Origin: Uloborus plumipes
Taxonomy: Eukaryota; Arthropoda; Arachnida; Araneae; Uloboridae
Direction of reading: 5' to 3'
DNA: 64,000 nt
NCBI GenBank assembly: GCA_038373865.1
Contig: JAXGGA010001697.1
Location: 62,001-126,000, forward strand
Shown here piece after piece: positions 25,368 to 36,664 of this stretch. Both the position numbers and the translations under genes were made by a program. The notes beneath the pieces were generated by a model. It made no database searches. It was not told the DNA's origin and saw only the letters and a program-made list of their open reading frames with translations. The first letter of the stretch is position 1, and each line of letters starts with the position of its first letter.

Positions 25368-26841
25368 AGTAGCTCGGATGCCTTTTCTGGTTATGACTTG
25401 ATTTTCAAACTCTTCTCTTCATTATCAAATGCTGATTTCACTTATGGGCAAATAAAAACCTTTACCTCACTTAAATGTTCGAGTTCGTCACTTACATGCT
25501 GGGTTACTAACATGCATGTCACTCATTCCGTCTCTGTCCACAGCTTTTAGAAATATTTTTATCAAGCCAAGTTTAATGTGCAGTGGTTTAAGAGCGGCTT
25601 ATTGTGGATTAACAAACAGTTCTTGTCCAGAGCCGCTGAGATGGTAATCATCCTAGTCGGCCGGCTTGTGGGGGGACATGGCTTGGAATTGGAATAAAAT
25701 ACAAACAGCGTTTCTCAACAAACTCGAACTCGAAGGTGGACTTAGTGCAAAATGGAAGCAAGGTATACACTGCTGTGCTAACCACATAAGTCGTATTTGC
25801 ACCTTTTAGTAAAATCGAGTTACTGTCATCAGGTTTGCAACGTATTTTTCATGAAAACAAAGTTCTATGGTCATTTGACAAAGGAAATATTTTTTAAAAA
25901 ATCCCGAAAAAATAGCATTTGGATTAAAAAACATGTTAGTGCAAACATTTAAAAAGTAATAGCTCAATTTGATGTTGACTGCAAATGCCACTTTTGTCGT
26001 CACTCTCAGTATCTAATAAAATCATAATGAAAAAGCTAATTTTAAGTACTACTTATTATTGTACTCCAACATGATTCTTCTAAGAATGTCGGAGCTTTTG
26101 GATACTGTTATAAATCTTGTATTATAAATATTTCTTGTGTTGTTTTTTATGTAAAGAAAGAAAAAAAACTTCTCTCAATTCAATAACACTTGATATCTTC
26201 ATGGTAATCATTAATAAGAACACGACATCAGCAACATTACATTTATGGAATGATGACTCTTATATAGTTCGCAGGAAATATAAATCCCCTCTCTCTCTTT
26301 TTACTTCCACTTCCCTGCAAAGACTCCTTTTCTGATAGAAAAAAATTTAAAACATTGGAATGCATAGAAAATTCTCGTAACCAAGCCTTCGTCTGATACT
26401 TAAGTGAACGATTACATCAACAGAAATAAGATAATGACGAAATGTAACTATTGATAACTTGTAAAAATAGTAGCGGATATTTGGGTCAGCCTGATAAGCC
26501 TAATGTCGAATTTAAAATGTTTTCGCTTTGCATATATTTTTTAATTTCACGCGTAGTACTGTCTTATCTTATTCCTAATCACACACGTTTAGATGCCTGT
26601 AAGCAGAGACTGACTGTCTCCACTGTGATTATTATTACTAAATTGGATGCGTTTATAATAGCATCGCTATTCATATTGAAGTATCAACTTCAGTACAGGG
26701 GACTTCCCAACACTATCAGTACCTACTGTCCGTCTTTGAAAGCCGTGCCTAGCATTCGCGAACAGTTCTTCTTAAAAAAGGGTAAATGGGTTCTGGGTGA
26801 TAACTTTCCGAAGTTTTCAATTTAAAACTTGCATTTGCTAT
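25368..26841. other. AT-rich DNA; one 124-codon frame of doubtful meaning
   Basis: The plus-strand frame 26451-26825 is the longest in the well-sequenced part of the window. It has hydrophobic stretches (SLCIYFLISRVVLSYLI; VIIITKLDAFIIASLFIL) that could be membrane segments, but no recognised family, no promoter and no splice context. In AT-rich DNA such Ile/Leu/Phe-rich frames arise by chance. It is left unannotated as a gene. Confidence 0.35.
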
Positions 26842-27116
26842 CAAGGGCGGATCCAGAAATGTTCCAAGAGAGGGGCGATTGTTTTTTTTTTCTGCTTGCC
26901 CCCCTTTTTTTACTACATATCCTGGTTAACACAGGGTTTATTACAAATGTTTTGGTCTTCAATTTCGAAAAAATTCCAGATCAGAGTCCCGAATCCCAAC
27001 CAATTCTCATAGTATCATCGAAGATCATCTAAAATTGCCTTTTTTGAGCTTCAAAGTCGGAAAATTGCTGAGGAAGAGTCCCTCAATGGAGGGGCGATCG
27101 CCCCCAATCGCCCTAT
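26842..27116 (+). mobile_element. hAT-like MITE, left part, truncated by family C element
   Basis: The left end CAAGGGCGGATCCAGAAATG is a typical animal hAT MITE terminus, followed by a G/T-rich block. The right side reaches GGGGCGATCGCCCCCAATCG and then meets the TIR of the element at 27,121. No right end of the usual form was found beyond that element. Confidence 0.5.
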
Positions 27117-27120
27117 ATAT

Positions 27121-28362
27121 GGGTGATTCTACGCTATTTGAATTCAGACGGCCAATGGAAAAACTTCATGTTAAACTGATTTTATTAATGTTTTTGTATG
27201 CTTAAGCCTTACAGACTATTATCTTTTATATGGACCACCTAATTAATTCACTACAATTATTTTATTTTAGCATTTATAGCTGAAAATAGTCCTAAATGTA
27301 TACTCCCCTGGCCTGTTCAAATACTAGTTTTTATACAAACATGTTCGACGTTCAATTTTTGCTAACTTGGCATAACGTTTTTTGCCATAATCATACACTT
27401 ACATTAACAGGGAAACATATTTCATCAGTAAACATTGAAAAAATATTTATTATTATTGTTAAAAAATACACTTTTCAACGGGCCATATCAACAGTGTCAC
27501 CCTCACCTGGCGAACTTCAAAGACTGAAATTTCGCATAAAAAATGCATAAGGATGATGTTGATTGCGAATAACCAGTGTAATACTGAGTAAAGTTAAAAG
27601 CAAGCTAAGAGTTTTTTAAAAAAATCGAATATTGTTGAATCGGTTCTCGTTGAAAGTGCCTCAAAGCGTACTGCGCCAGTCGCTGTAGTATTTCCCCTGG
27701 TAAGTATAACTTTTTATATTTCATCGTTACATAAGTGTGCGTATGTATAATGTTATGCTTGTTGTGTGCAGACATCACGGTTTACGTGAAGTTCTGGTAA
27801 GAAGAACGCGTGATGTTGTTTTTATAGGTAATGTGTGATTTTGTCACTTCTCTGGCGTCACTCCCCTGGCAGTTTTGTTCCAAAAAAGGGTAAATATACA
27901 TTAAAACTGTGTTACAAGCATAATTAATTTCATTTTTAATATTATTTGCCCCTGTGAAAGCAATTTGAATGAACGTAAATAATGCGGGAAGTATTTTTAT
28001 TTGGTATCTGCGGTGCGGCTTGTATGCAACATGTCGTGTTTTTAAGATTGTTTTTTTTTATTTTATTACAACGCGAAAAAAAATTTTGAATACAGGTTTT
28101 ATACAAATGAGTCCATACTATGATTTTACACCGAAAAATAAGTGAAATAATCGTAAATAAAACCAGAATTCTGCCAATAGTGTCACTCCCCTGGCAACGC
28201 ATTTTCCCTGGTATCGATAAACCCCCGAAAAATTGAAATTTCGTCTGGCCCTTACCACTACAATCATAAAAATAGCGTCTACTAGTGATATAATGAGTGT
28301 GAAATTAAACAGATTATTTTTTCTTTGGGGACACAAAAAACGCATTGACCGTAGAATCACCC
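27121..28362. mobile_element. Iterated-motif DNA transposon, family C (1,242 bp)
   Basis: The ends share GGGTGATTCTACG as a 13-bp perfect inverted repeat. Both flanks are ATAT. The motif CACTCCCCTGGCA or a close variant appears at about 27,303, 27,494, 27,691, 27,856, 28,180 and 28,204, all on the same strand. The fullest form is GTGTCACTCCCCTGGCA. Termini and motif core (CCCCTGG) resemble family B, but the rest of the element is different sequence. Frames inside (27296-27550, 27942-28202, 28118-28360) show no transposase features. Confidence 0.8.
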
Positions 28363-28366
28363 ATAT

Positions 28367-29495
28367 ATATCCTTTAGCTATATCCTTTTGACATGCTCAA
28401 CTAAACTATGCATTTGAAATTAGCATCGTTCCACGTTGTTTGATGCGACTGAAAATGTTTTTTATTATTCTTCCCCTTATTGTTATCTTGCCTAAGACCC
28501 CTATTTTGGTAAGATCAGAGAAGACTTGACGCATGCGTAAATTCGCGGAAGGTTTTACCTAAGAAGATCAGACAGTACTGGTATGTGGTATCGATATTTT
28601 TGATTCGATATTAGTGTTATCCGAAATCGCGGTTTTATACCGGTGTTGATAAAATGCATGTAGTATTGAAAATTTCGCCCAAAAACGCAAATGCATAGAG
28701 TTAATCGGGGCTAGCAAAATGGCAATGATTTAACTTTATAAGATCCTTTCAATCTTTTAGGATAAATAGAGAAAATTTTGTGCATTGCATCAAAGACTAT
28801 GCTCTCTGAAAGTAGCTAGGAAATAAAAAGTTAACTTCATGACGATTTGTTAGCAAATTAAATCCTGTTTCTACTTACAAACGAGACTAGGGGTAAAAGA
28901 AAATAATGATTTCCTTCCTCATGGGGTTGATGTTGGCAGTTAATCGTGATGTCCACAATCAGTTCACAGGCTTAAGAAATTCCACGTTGCATTTAGAGTA
29001 CCAAGACAAAAATAACAGGTTTTTGTTTACCTTACATCGTAAATAGCTAGAAATTAGCTGCAAATATAATAACGATAAAAAAAAAAAAGTTGACTTATTC
29101 TGCATTGTTATTTTTTGCATTTTCATAAAATCGCAGATTTCTTAATAAAGATATTGGCATTTGTCTGAATATGTGATTTCCCCCCCATATTTTGGCTTAA
29201 ATAAATGAAATCGCTTAACATACACAAGTAATATAAGTTACCAAAGCAAAGTTCAAAGATTCTTAGTATCATGTTCATCAATCTGAAACAATTTCTTCGC
29301 TTTCAGCGAAAATACAGGCGAGTTCCTGGACTACAAATTTCTTAGATTAAGAGTTTTTTTTCTTTGGTTTCTCAGCTATCGCCTTGGAATTAAGCCTTTG
29401 ACCTTTTGGATCGAATGTCAAGTTCGAGTAACAGTCAATGCTACTTTACGAAAACTTCCAAGTTTCTCGAAATGACTTAGTTAAGATGCAGGGAG
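28367..29495. other. AT-rich non-coding DNA, no gene seen
   Basis: Nothing beyond homopolymer runs was noticed. Confidence 0.5.
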
Positions 29496-29710
29496 CAGGG
29501 GCACCTAAATGTCGGGGGCATGGATGTAGCCAGGACTCACGTTAGAAGGGGGGGGGGGGGCAAACTGGTATACTCCAGTTGGGATGGACTGGATGTCCAA
29601 CCAAAGTCTCAATTTTCCAAAGAAATCTTGGAGGTCATTCCTAACTATTCATCCTAATTCTCAGAGGTCATTATGACCTCCCAAAAAGTCAAAATTCTCC
29701 CAAGCAAAAG
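29496..29710. mobile_element. Debris of CAGGGGCGCC-family MITE and another element
   Basis: Starts CAGGGGCACC, then a G12 run at about 29,549. Near 29,665 there is an inverted piece of the palindromic right-end block (GAGGTCATTATGACCTCCC), the reverse of that in the copies at 21,854 and 25,119. Ends and duplications could not be fixed, so this is a composite of fragments. Confidence 0.45.
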
Positions 29711-29904
29711 AAAAATGCCGCTCTTGCAATATGACTTCGTACAAAACTAATATTTTTCTTAATAAATCGCCAGACTTTATTTTGACCTATTGCATTTCTA
29801 ATACAAATGTTTTTTATTCAGTTCTTTTTGAAGTTATATTTCACGTTTTCTTTATGCTTTATACGTGTCCATGTTAAGTGTAACGTAAATGCGAAATTTG
29901 AAAA

Positions 29905-30078
29905 TAAGGCCTGTCATTTCAAAGTTTTCCAGAAGGGGTTCAAAAAGTATGTATTCAATGCATATTTTATAGAAAAAAAAAAAAAAACTACGCCCACATG
30001 TATATAAATTCATTGATTTCTCAAATTTCAGGCTGGGGGGTCAATTGTCCCGACCTGACCCCCTACATGACGGGCCTG
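29905..30078. mobile_element. hAT MITE, GGCCCGTCATTT family, copy 2
   Basis: Left end AAGGCCTGTCATTT, right end ATGACGGGCCTG, 174 bp. Flanked by an exact 8-bp duplication TTTGAAAA (29,897-29,904 and 30,079-30,086). The core shares ACTACGCCCACATGTATATA and ATTGATTTCTCAAA with copy 1. The family B element at 30,094 starts only 15 bp to the right. Confidence 0.85.
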
Positions 30079-30093
30079 TTTGAAAAGTTATAA

Positions 30094-31035
30094 GGGCGAT
30101 TCTCTGTAAACTGGTAATTCGCTGTCCGGACTGAGTATTTTAAAAATAATAAAGTGTAATAAAGTAATTATCACTCTTAACACAAGTAAAGCATTAATAC
30201 TTTGTGGCCCAATTGTATTTGGAGTGATAACTATTTAATTTTTTTTTTCTAGAAATTATGTAAGCGCCAAAAACACAGTCCCCTGGCTGTCCCAATCCCA
30301 TAGTCTAACTGTTAAAGATAGTATTTCAAAAAACCTATTAACACTACATAAATTTGGCAATTAATATCTAAAAATAGAATAATGAAGCTATATTTTTCTT
30401 ATGAAATAAGGTATAATTACGTATTTCTAAAACTTAAAATTGTCATGTAAATTCTGTCCGGAGATTTTTCAAACAGTCCCCTGCAATAAATTCGAAACTG
30501 TAATACGAAAAATCTATAACTTTTGCAAATTCTTTTTGGCATGAAGTGAAAAGTAATCAGTGTGAATTTGCCGAAATCGCCGAGAACGGTGTTGAAACGC
30601 TACTTTGCTTAGTTTGAGAGACACATCTGTGATGGAAGTATGCATCAGGGTCATTGCGAAAACAGTCCTCTGGGAAGTGATTTTATTAATGTCAATTAAT
30701 TTAATTATAAAACATATTAGTTATTATGTCCACGATTTGTGCCTAAATTTATAGGTAGTCTCGTAACTAATTATGTTCCAATAGTTTTGCAGATATTGCG
30801 CAACAAAGAGCAAAAACACAGTCACCTGGCACAGTCCCCTGCCTAGTTATACTAGGCGGGGGACTTACCCCCTATCATGATTTATCAGAAAAACAAAAGC
30901 TTCAATTGGCCCCCTTTGAAACCAAAGTAAAAGATTTATTTTCTGTGCAATAGTATTATAATTATACGAACATTTCAAAAAACCGTGTCCGGACAGATTT
31001 CGTGTGAAAAATGACGAGTTTTCAGAGAATCGCCC
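30094..31035 (-). mobile_element. Iterated-motif DNA transposon, family B copy 2 (942 bp)
   Basis: Inverted relative to the copy at 17,545 and highly similar along its whole length. Terminal repeats GGGCGATTCTCTGTAAACT / TTTTCAGAGAATCGCCC; 4-bp flanks ATAA on both sides (30,090-30,093 and 31,036-31,039). The motif, seen here in complement as ACACAGTCCCCTGG, recurs near 30,272, 30,471, 30,661, 30,815 and 30,831. No coding frame. A different target site from copy 1 shows these are two independent insertions. Confidence 0.85.
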
Positions 31036-31039
31036 ATAA

Positions 31040-31775
31040 AACTCTTTGGAAGTGTAAAAATAACCAGAAAATCATCTCGGAGAAAGAATAAAAACTTCTG
31101 ACATTTTTTTTAGCCAAGTGTGATTGGCTACCGCGCTCGGCGCCCCTTACTGCGATAAATTGTTCTTTGAATGAGGATAAGTTTCCTCATTTTATGACCA
31201 ATCGCGTTTCTTGACATTTTTTTGCTATTTCGCATTACATTTAATTCTTCGTATTGGATAGACCGACTAGTGAATGAAACCTTAAGCGCAATTTCATTTC
31301 CAAAAATTCGTAGCATCGTTATAAACTGTAGCATTTGCCGCATGACAGTAAAAAAAAATTAGATGATACATGAAATTATTTTTTAAAAAATTGGAAGAAC
31401 TTTCATTGTTCTACGTCAGGTTTTGTGAGTGGCCGAAAAGCTGAAGTAGCAAAAAGTAATCCAATTCGATGAATAAACACTCCAATCACCAGACAACATA
31501 CAATATTTTTCAGTCGTTTTCTTTCTGTGAATGTGCAGAAGGTAGTTACTACAGTCCAATTCATCTAAGAATCATGAGTTTTAAAACTTAATTTTCCTTA
31601 AAAAATTGCGAAGAGTTCATTTACTGGTCGGTCTAAACTACTCAGATTAAAAAATGTGAGATCGAGAAATTAGCCCTTAAAGGATTAATGAAAAAAATCG
31701 GTTTCAGTCTTAAATACAAATTCTTGTTCGAAAAAAGACTAGTTGCAAAATAACGAATTAATCGCATACTCTGAT
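31040..31775. other. AT-rich non-coding DNA, no gene seen
   Basis: The minus-strand frame 31128-31343 is short and without domains. Nothing else was noticed. Confidence 0.5.
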
Positions 31776-32054
31776 CAGGGGAGTCATGATCTTAAAATGT
31801 GTTGGGGAGTGGGGGGGGGGGGGAGATTTCCAATTTTTCGAATGAAACTTCACATTTTACCCAATAATAAAATACGAACTTGCACTCATGTACCTACCAG
31901 GCCCGTCATTTGGGGAGAGGTCACGCCCCTGAAAAAATTTTAAAAAGCCGGGCCTGGTACTAACGTTTAACTAGAAAAAGGATCAAGAGAAAAAAAAAAA
32001 TACTATCAAGAAAAAATTGTGAGCTCACAGTAACCTGCCATCGGGGTGCTCCTG
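31776..32054 (+). mobile_element. hAT-type MITE, CAGGGGCGCC family, copy 3, with nested insertion
   Basis: Begins CAGGGGAGTCATGATC and ends GGGGTGCTCCTG. The flanks ACTCTGAT and GCTCTGAT match at 7 of 8. The interior (CATTTTACCCAATAATAAAA) aligns with the other copies. It is interrupted at 31,898 by a deleted GGCCCGTCATTT-family MITE with its own duplication. Confidence 0.72.
31898..31956. mobile_element. hAT MITE, GGCCCGTCATTT family, copy 5 (internally deleted)
   Basis: 59 bp, ends CAGGCCCGTCATTTGGGG and GCCGGGCCTG. Flanking 8-mers GTACCTAC and GTACTAAC match at 6 of 8. It sits inside the MITE at 31,776, which gives the insertion order. Confidence 0.7.
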
Positions 32055-33206
32055 GCTCTGATCTAGGAGGGGGAGGGGGGCAGTTGCATCTCCCTGACTC
32101 CTGGCTATGCCCATGTTTGGGGGGAGGGACGGGGAGGCGCAGATTGCGTCATTGCAACTTTAGAGGGATGGGTCTGCAACGTACATAGACTTTAATGCTC
32201 TCCTCCCATTTCAGACTTACCACAAAAAAAATTATTTATAAATGAGGTTAGATATGCTGCAACGAATTTCAAGTTCATATTGTTTCAACAGTTTTCCAAT
32301 AAATTTTTCACACGTATACTTGTAAATTTAATTTAAAAACGTACTAAACAGCTTTCTCTGCTGCGGTTCATGACATTAAAAAAAAAAAAAAAAAAAACAT
32401 CTTAATCTCCTTAATCTGAGATTTTTATGAAACTTTCAGAATCTTCTATGATATCTAAAATTTAGTGATAATTTTACAGAAAATATAGCATTTATAATTG
32501 ATGAGTAATTAGTTTCCGAAATTCGTTTTTTTTATTGTCCGCATTTTATGTTTACTTATATTTATTTGGATAAATATTAAACACAGTCCAGAAAATAAGT
32601 AAAAATAAGCTCGTAAAAGTCTGAGAAGCAAAGCAATTTTGGCCGAAAATGCTTTCGATTCTTTGTCTGCGATGTATTAAGGTTAATAGCGGAGAAAGAA
32701 AGAAAGAAAGAAAGAAAGAAAAAAAAAAAAGCTGAGACTAGAAGAAAAGAGAGGAGACTTTCTTCCCAACCCAGTCATCACGACCTTTTGCAGACATTGG
32801 ACGTTGTATTTGTCTTCAGGAAAAAGTCGTTACGTAATTTTTCATTTTCGAGTTAATTGCGTTCCGAAGAATTCAACCTGGTTTTCGATCTAACGTTAAA
32901 TAAGCAATCTCAACATCAGTGTTTCGATTGGTACATACTAAAGCTGGATTTGATAATACATATCGGCGAAATGTTACACATTAATATTTTTATTTATTTT
33001 GTTTCAGTGAAAGATAACTTTTCAGGGAGAAAAACATTTATAGACACTTTTTCTTTTCTTTTTGTACAAGTACCGTAAAACGGGGTGTATCGAAACAGCG
33101 TGGTGAATTGGAGCATAGATTCCTGATCATACAAAGAAATTCGCCATAAATATACGGTTTGGTATTTTTGACTCAATTTTTTAAAAATATTTTTAGAAAG
33201 GTAATA
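32055..33206. other. Repeat debris, poly-A and AT-rich DNA, no gene seen
   Basis: 32,066-32,165 holds G-rich fragments (CTGGCTATGCCCATG next to G runs) like decayed MITE ends. A 20-nt A run lies at 32,378-32,397. Near 33,072, CCGTAAAACGGGGTGTATCG looks like the terminus of another decayed element. The frame 32857-33078 has no domain. Confidence 0.45.
32692..32730. repeat. (GAAA)n microsatellite ending in poly-A
   Basis: About seven GAAA units run into a pure A tract. Confidence 0.95.
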
Positions 33207-33227
33207 GGGTAAGTGCTCCAGTAGTCG

Positions 33228-33300
33228 GCCATTTAAGAGATCTTTTGTGGATCTTGGCTAACCCGGTTAGCCAAGATCCACAAAAGATCTCTTAAATGGC
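33228..33300. repeat. Perfect 36-bp palindrome, 1-nt spacer, inside family A copy 1
   Basis: Arms 33,228-33,263 and 33,265-33,300 are exact reverse complements around a single C. Copy 2 (59,528 onward) has the first arm but not the second, so an inverted duplication of about 40 bp was added in copy 1. Confidence 0.92.
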
Positions 33301-33584
33301 GCTAACCCATAACTTTCAGCTATCAATACAGCAACAAAAACAAGGTAAAACTTTAGAATGAACCTTTCTGATAGTGAATCACCTACTTGTTTCGAAATTA
33401 AAAAAAAAAATTATTTTAAAATCCAAGCTGTTGTCAACACTAGTAAGTGCTCCAGTAGTCGGCCACAGAAATCCAGTGCTCGGCCACGTTGAATCCAGTA
33501 GTCGGCCACTTCATTTTCATTGATTTTATCTGATATAGGGGGTTGAATTAAAAGAAACAAAACAAAGGGAAACTTACAACGAAC

Positions 33585-33762
33585 CAGACCCGTCATTTGG
33601 GGGGCCAGGAGGGGGGGGGTCAATTGATTCCCCCCCCCTCGGTTTTGTGAAATCAGTTAATCAATATATAAATGGGCGTGGTGTTTGCTTTTTTCCGATG
33701 AAATTGCATTGTGTTTGCACCCTTTGCCCCCCACCCTCTAAAAACGTGAAATGACGGGCCTG
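33585..33762. mobile_element. hAT MITE, GGCCCGTCATTT family, copy 3 (nested in family A)
   Basis: Ends CAGACCCGTCATTTGGGG and GAAATGACGGGCCTG. The core ATTGCATTGTGTTTGCACCC is shared with copies 1 and 4. Flanks CAACGAAC and CAGCGATG match at only 5 of 8, so it is an older insertion. It occupies the same site in both family A copies, so it entered before that element duplicated. Confidence 0.8.
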
Positions 33763-36664
33763 CAGCGATGCATTATACTTAGTCTGGTCATATTTTTCTT
33801 ATTAATTTTAAACAGTACAATTAGCACAGAAATCTTGGGACATTAATGTTTTTATACTTCAGCTGCCTAAAAAGTTTTATTTTAAAAACTCGCACTATAA
33901 AATATTTTTTTTTTTTCTGAATAACGTCTAAAAATATGTCTATATCAAAAAGAAAGTTAAAAAAAAAAAGTTTCTGAAGAAAAGAATTTCGGCAGCACTT
34001 ACTAAAGATGCACGAAGGGACAAAATAAACAAAGTTTTTTAAATGTACAAAATGTTCTTGCTAGGAAGTAATAAAACAGGAATAGTTTTGTAGTGAACAG
34101 CAGTTTTTAGTGATAATGACCAAAGAATCAAGAAATGAAAAACTGCTTTACTGTTTATGTAAACATAAAGACGTAATAATGGAGTCGACACAATTCATGA
34201 CCAATAATCACGTCGGCACTTAACTGGTTCACATTCATTAGAACGGAATTTCAACATACGGAACATAAAACTAAAACTGTAGTTTAAGAAATGATTGCTT
34301 CCAAAACTATGCAAGTAAAAATACATTCAAAAATGCGCTGAAAGGAATCTTTATCTAGGCTTCATCTAGCACAGAATGTTCCCCTGAAGCAAGGGTTATT
34401 TCGTCCCTTGCGACAACTACAGCCCGCAACGATTGTGCACTTACCCCCACCGTAATGGCAACTCCCCCCCGGCCCCCCCACTGCCTCCCACCTGAAATAT
34501 ACTCTTACAGAATTTGTGGACAGTCTCCCCTCTCCACCAGGTTATGTAGAGAATCGCTCGGTTACCGCTCGGGCCCCCCCCCAGATAATATACAACCAAA
34601 CCTTTTGTTCTCTTTGCAACAATGTAACCATGTAGTTTTGTTTTGAAATTAAACCCACCACACTTCTCAATTCCTCCAGCGCCGAGAGGAAAAAAGAAAA
34701 CTCAAGTCAAATTTGGGGGAGAATCATTAGTGGATGAAAGTGGAGGATACGTACCTCATTTAGTAAACGCAATTTTACCATAAATAGAACAGAACGTTTG
34801 AACAAGAGAGGTCAAATTGAATTACCTTTACGTAAATAAATGTAACATAAAAGCACAGGGCGAAAAGTAGCTTTGAATGTAAGCATAAAAAGTTAAGCGC
34901 AAAAGCAAAGTGAGATAATCAGCAAAAGAAGTTCATAGCTATGTGTAGAAAGCGTTAATAGACAGCTAGTTAAACTAGAGACAGTTAGGAATCAGCAATA
35001 ACACCTAGGCTAGTCGCGTACAAAAACGTTGGGTCACATCTAATCTGATAATACTTTGAGTAATACTCGACCCTAGTTTTGTAGAATGCAACGATAATGT
35101 CATAAGACGCTGGTGTTGTAGAACCCTATGTTTTACAGAACCTGATTACAGAATATCGAAGTGAATGCACGCGCGACTTGGTCGGACAATGTCATGTGTA
35201 ATATTGAGATCCCATGATTCGATCATACCGCTCGCTATTCAGAAAAGTACTGAAGTGTGCTACTTCCGGGTATTCAATTTTTTTTGAATGGTGGAATGTT
35301 TTTTTTTTGATTAGCGAGCACCGTCGAATACTGTTTAGTCAACAAAGTAGTTTTTTTTCAAAATAATGGACGTTTTGTTCATCACCTATGTGCCATGTTA
35401 TTGGTTCGGCTGTGATAATGGTTTTTGTGTGTGGGGTATGGTGTATGTTATTCGTGCTGAGTTATACAAACGAAATTTTTGTTGGGGTTTCTGTTGTTTC
35501 GTGATGGAGGTGTAAAAACTTATTGATGTGCTGCTGGGTGAATCTTAACTCGCCATTATAGAGTATTTGTGTAATCTTTATATTATTTTATTATTTGTTC
35601 TTTTTTTCCGAAGATTATTGTGAGATATTATTCTGTACAACTAAATTAGGTTCAACACCTATAGGGCAATATAAAATGTCGAAACGTGCTTGTGGTCAAA
35701 AGAAGTTAAAGACTTGCAATTAATTACTAATTATTTTTTCAAGAATAAGAAAAAACAAAATAAAAATAACAATTTGTGGAATCTATATTTTTTGTGGTTT
35801 TTTTATCTTCAAGTTACTCGCAAAGAAACAACGACATGATAGAGGTCGCTAATGTGTGTGTTTGTGTTTGAATAGTTTGAATATTTGAGTTTATAATTTG
35901 ATAATTGTAATCTCATATATGAAGAATGGAAAAAATGGCTAACATTATCAAGTATGCGCGTGTTCCGACACTCTGGAAATCAAGATTATCCACAATGCTT
36001 AGAGTACTTCTGATATGATCTCAGGACAAACCTACCAAATGGGCACGTACTATTTGAGGATTGCAGAAAGAAGAACTTTTGTGCACGCTAGATAAGAGCG
36101 GCATACACCACCTATTTAGAACTAACAATCGAGTCATAACCTAGGAGATGTCAGCGCTTTCTATTGAAAACACTTATGTTAATGCTCGCGCTATTCCTCT
36201 TAAGATATAAAGAATTTCGCTCAGTATTTACAGATTGAGTAGATTAACTATCTAATAAGGTGTATTTTTTTAGGTGCAAGTTTTTAGTTGCAACTCGATA
36301 CAGTTGTTTACCTCCATTAACAACATGTAAAAGAATGAAGCAGAATCAGCGCATACTTGGAAAAATGATCCGGGCCACACATTCGCGCAAAAGGATGGAT
36401 AGATCAGAAAGCAGATTTACATTGAATATCTAAGTGTAAGAACGTACACCAACATTGACCTTAAATGTAGCACTAATTACGAGTATGTATGAGTTGAGTG
36501 TGTAGGCTAAAGAAAAATAGAGACTTGTGTGAGATAGCGGACCATATCTGGATTTTGAATTAATATGTATTTTGTACTTTTCTAAAGAGACGAGTCATTT
36601 ATATCATTGTGGTCGTCGACTCCTGTCTGGAGTCTTGGCTAACGATTACTGGAGCACTTTGACC

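Larger units (their letters stand above)
33207..36664. mobile_element. Iterated-motif DNA transposon, family A copy 1 (3' part corrupted)
   Basis: The left end GGGTAAGTGCTCCAGTAGTC is followed by sequence nearly identical to 59,510 onward up to about 34,390, including the nested MITE. From there identity falls, with many inserted bases, yet anchors persist: TAAGCATAAAAAGTTAAGC (34,880), AAAATGTCGAA then GGTCAAAAGAAGTTAA (35,673), and GATTACTGGAGCACTT at the damaged right end (36,644). The left flank differs from that of copy 2, so the left part is an independent insertion; the right part behaves like unpolished sequence. Confidence 0.75.

Noticed and set aside
26451..26825. 124-codon frame as a possible membrane protein
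   Set aside because: No family, no gene context, and Ile/Leu/Phe-rich frames of this size occur by chance in AT-rich DNA.
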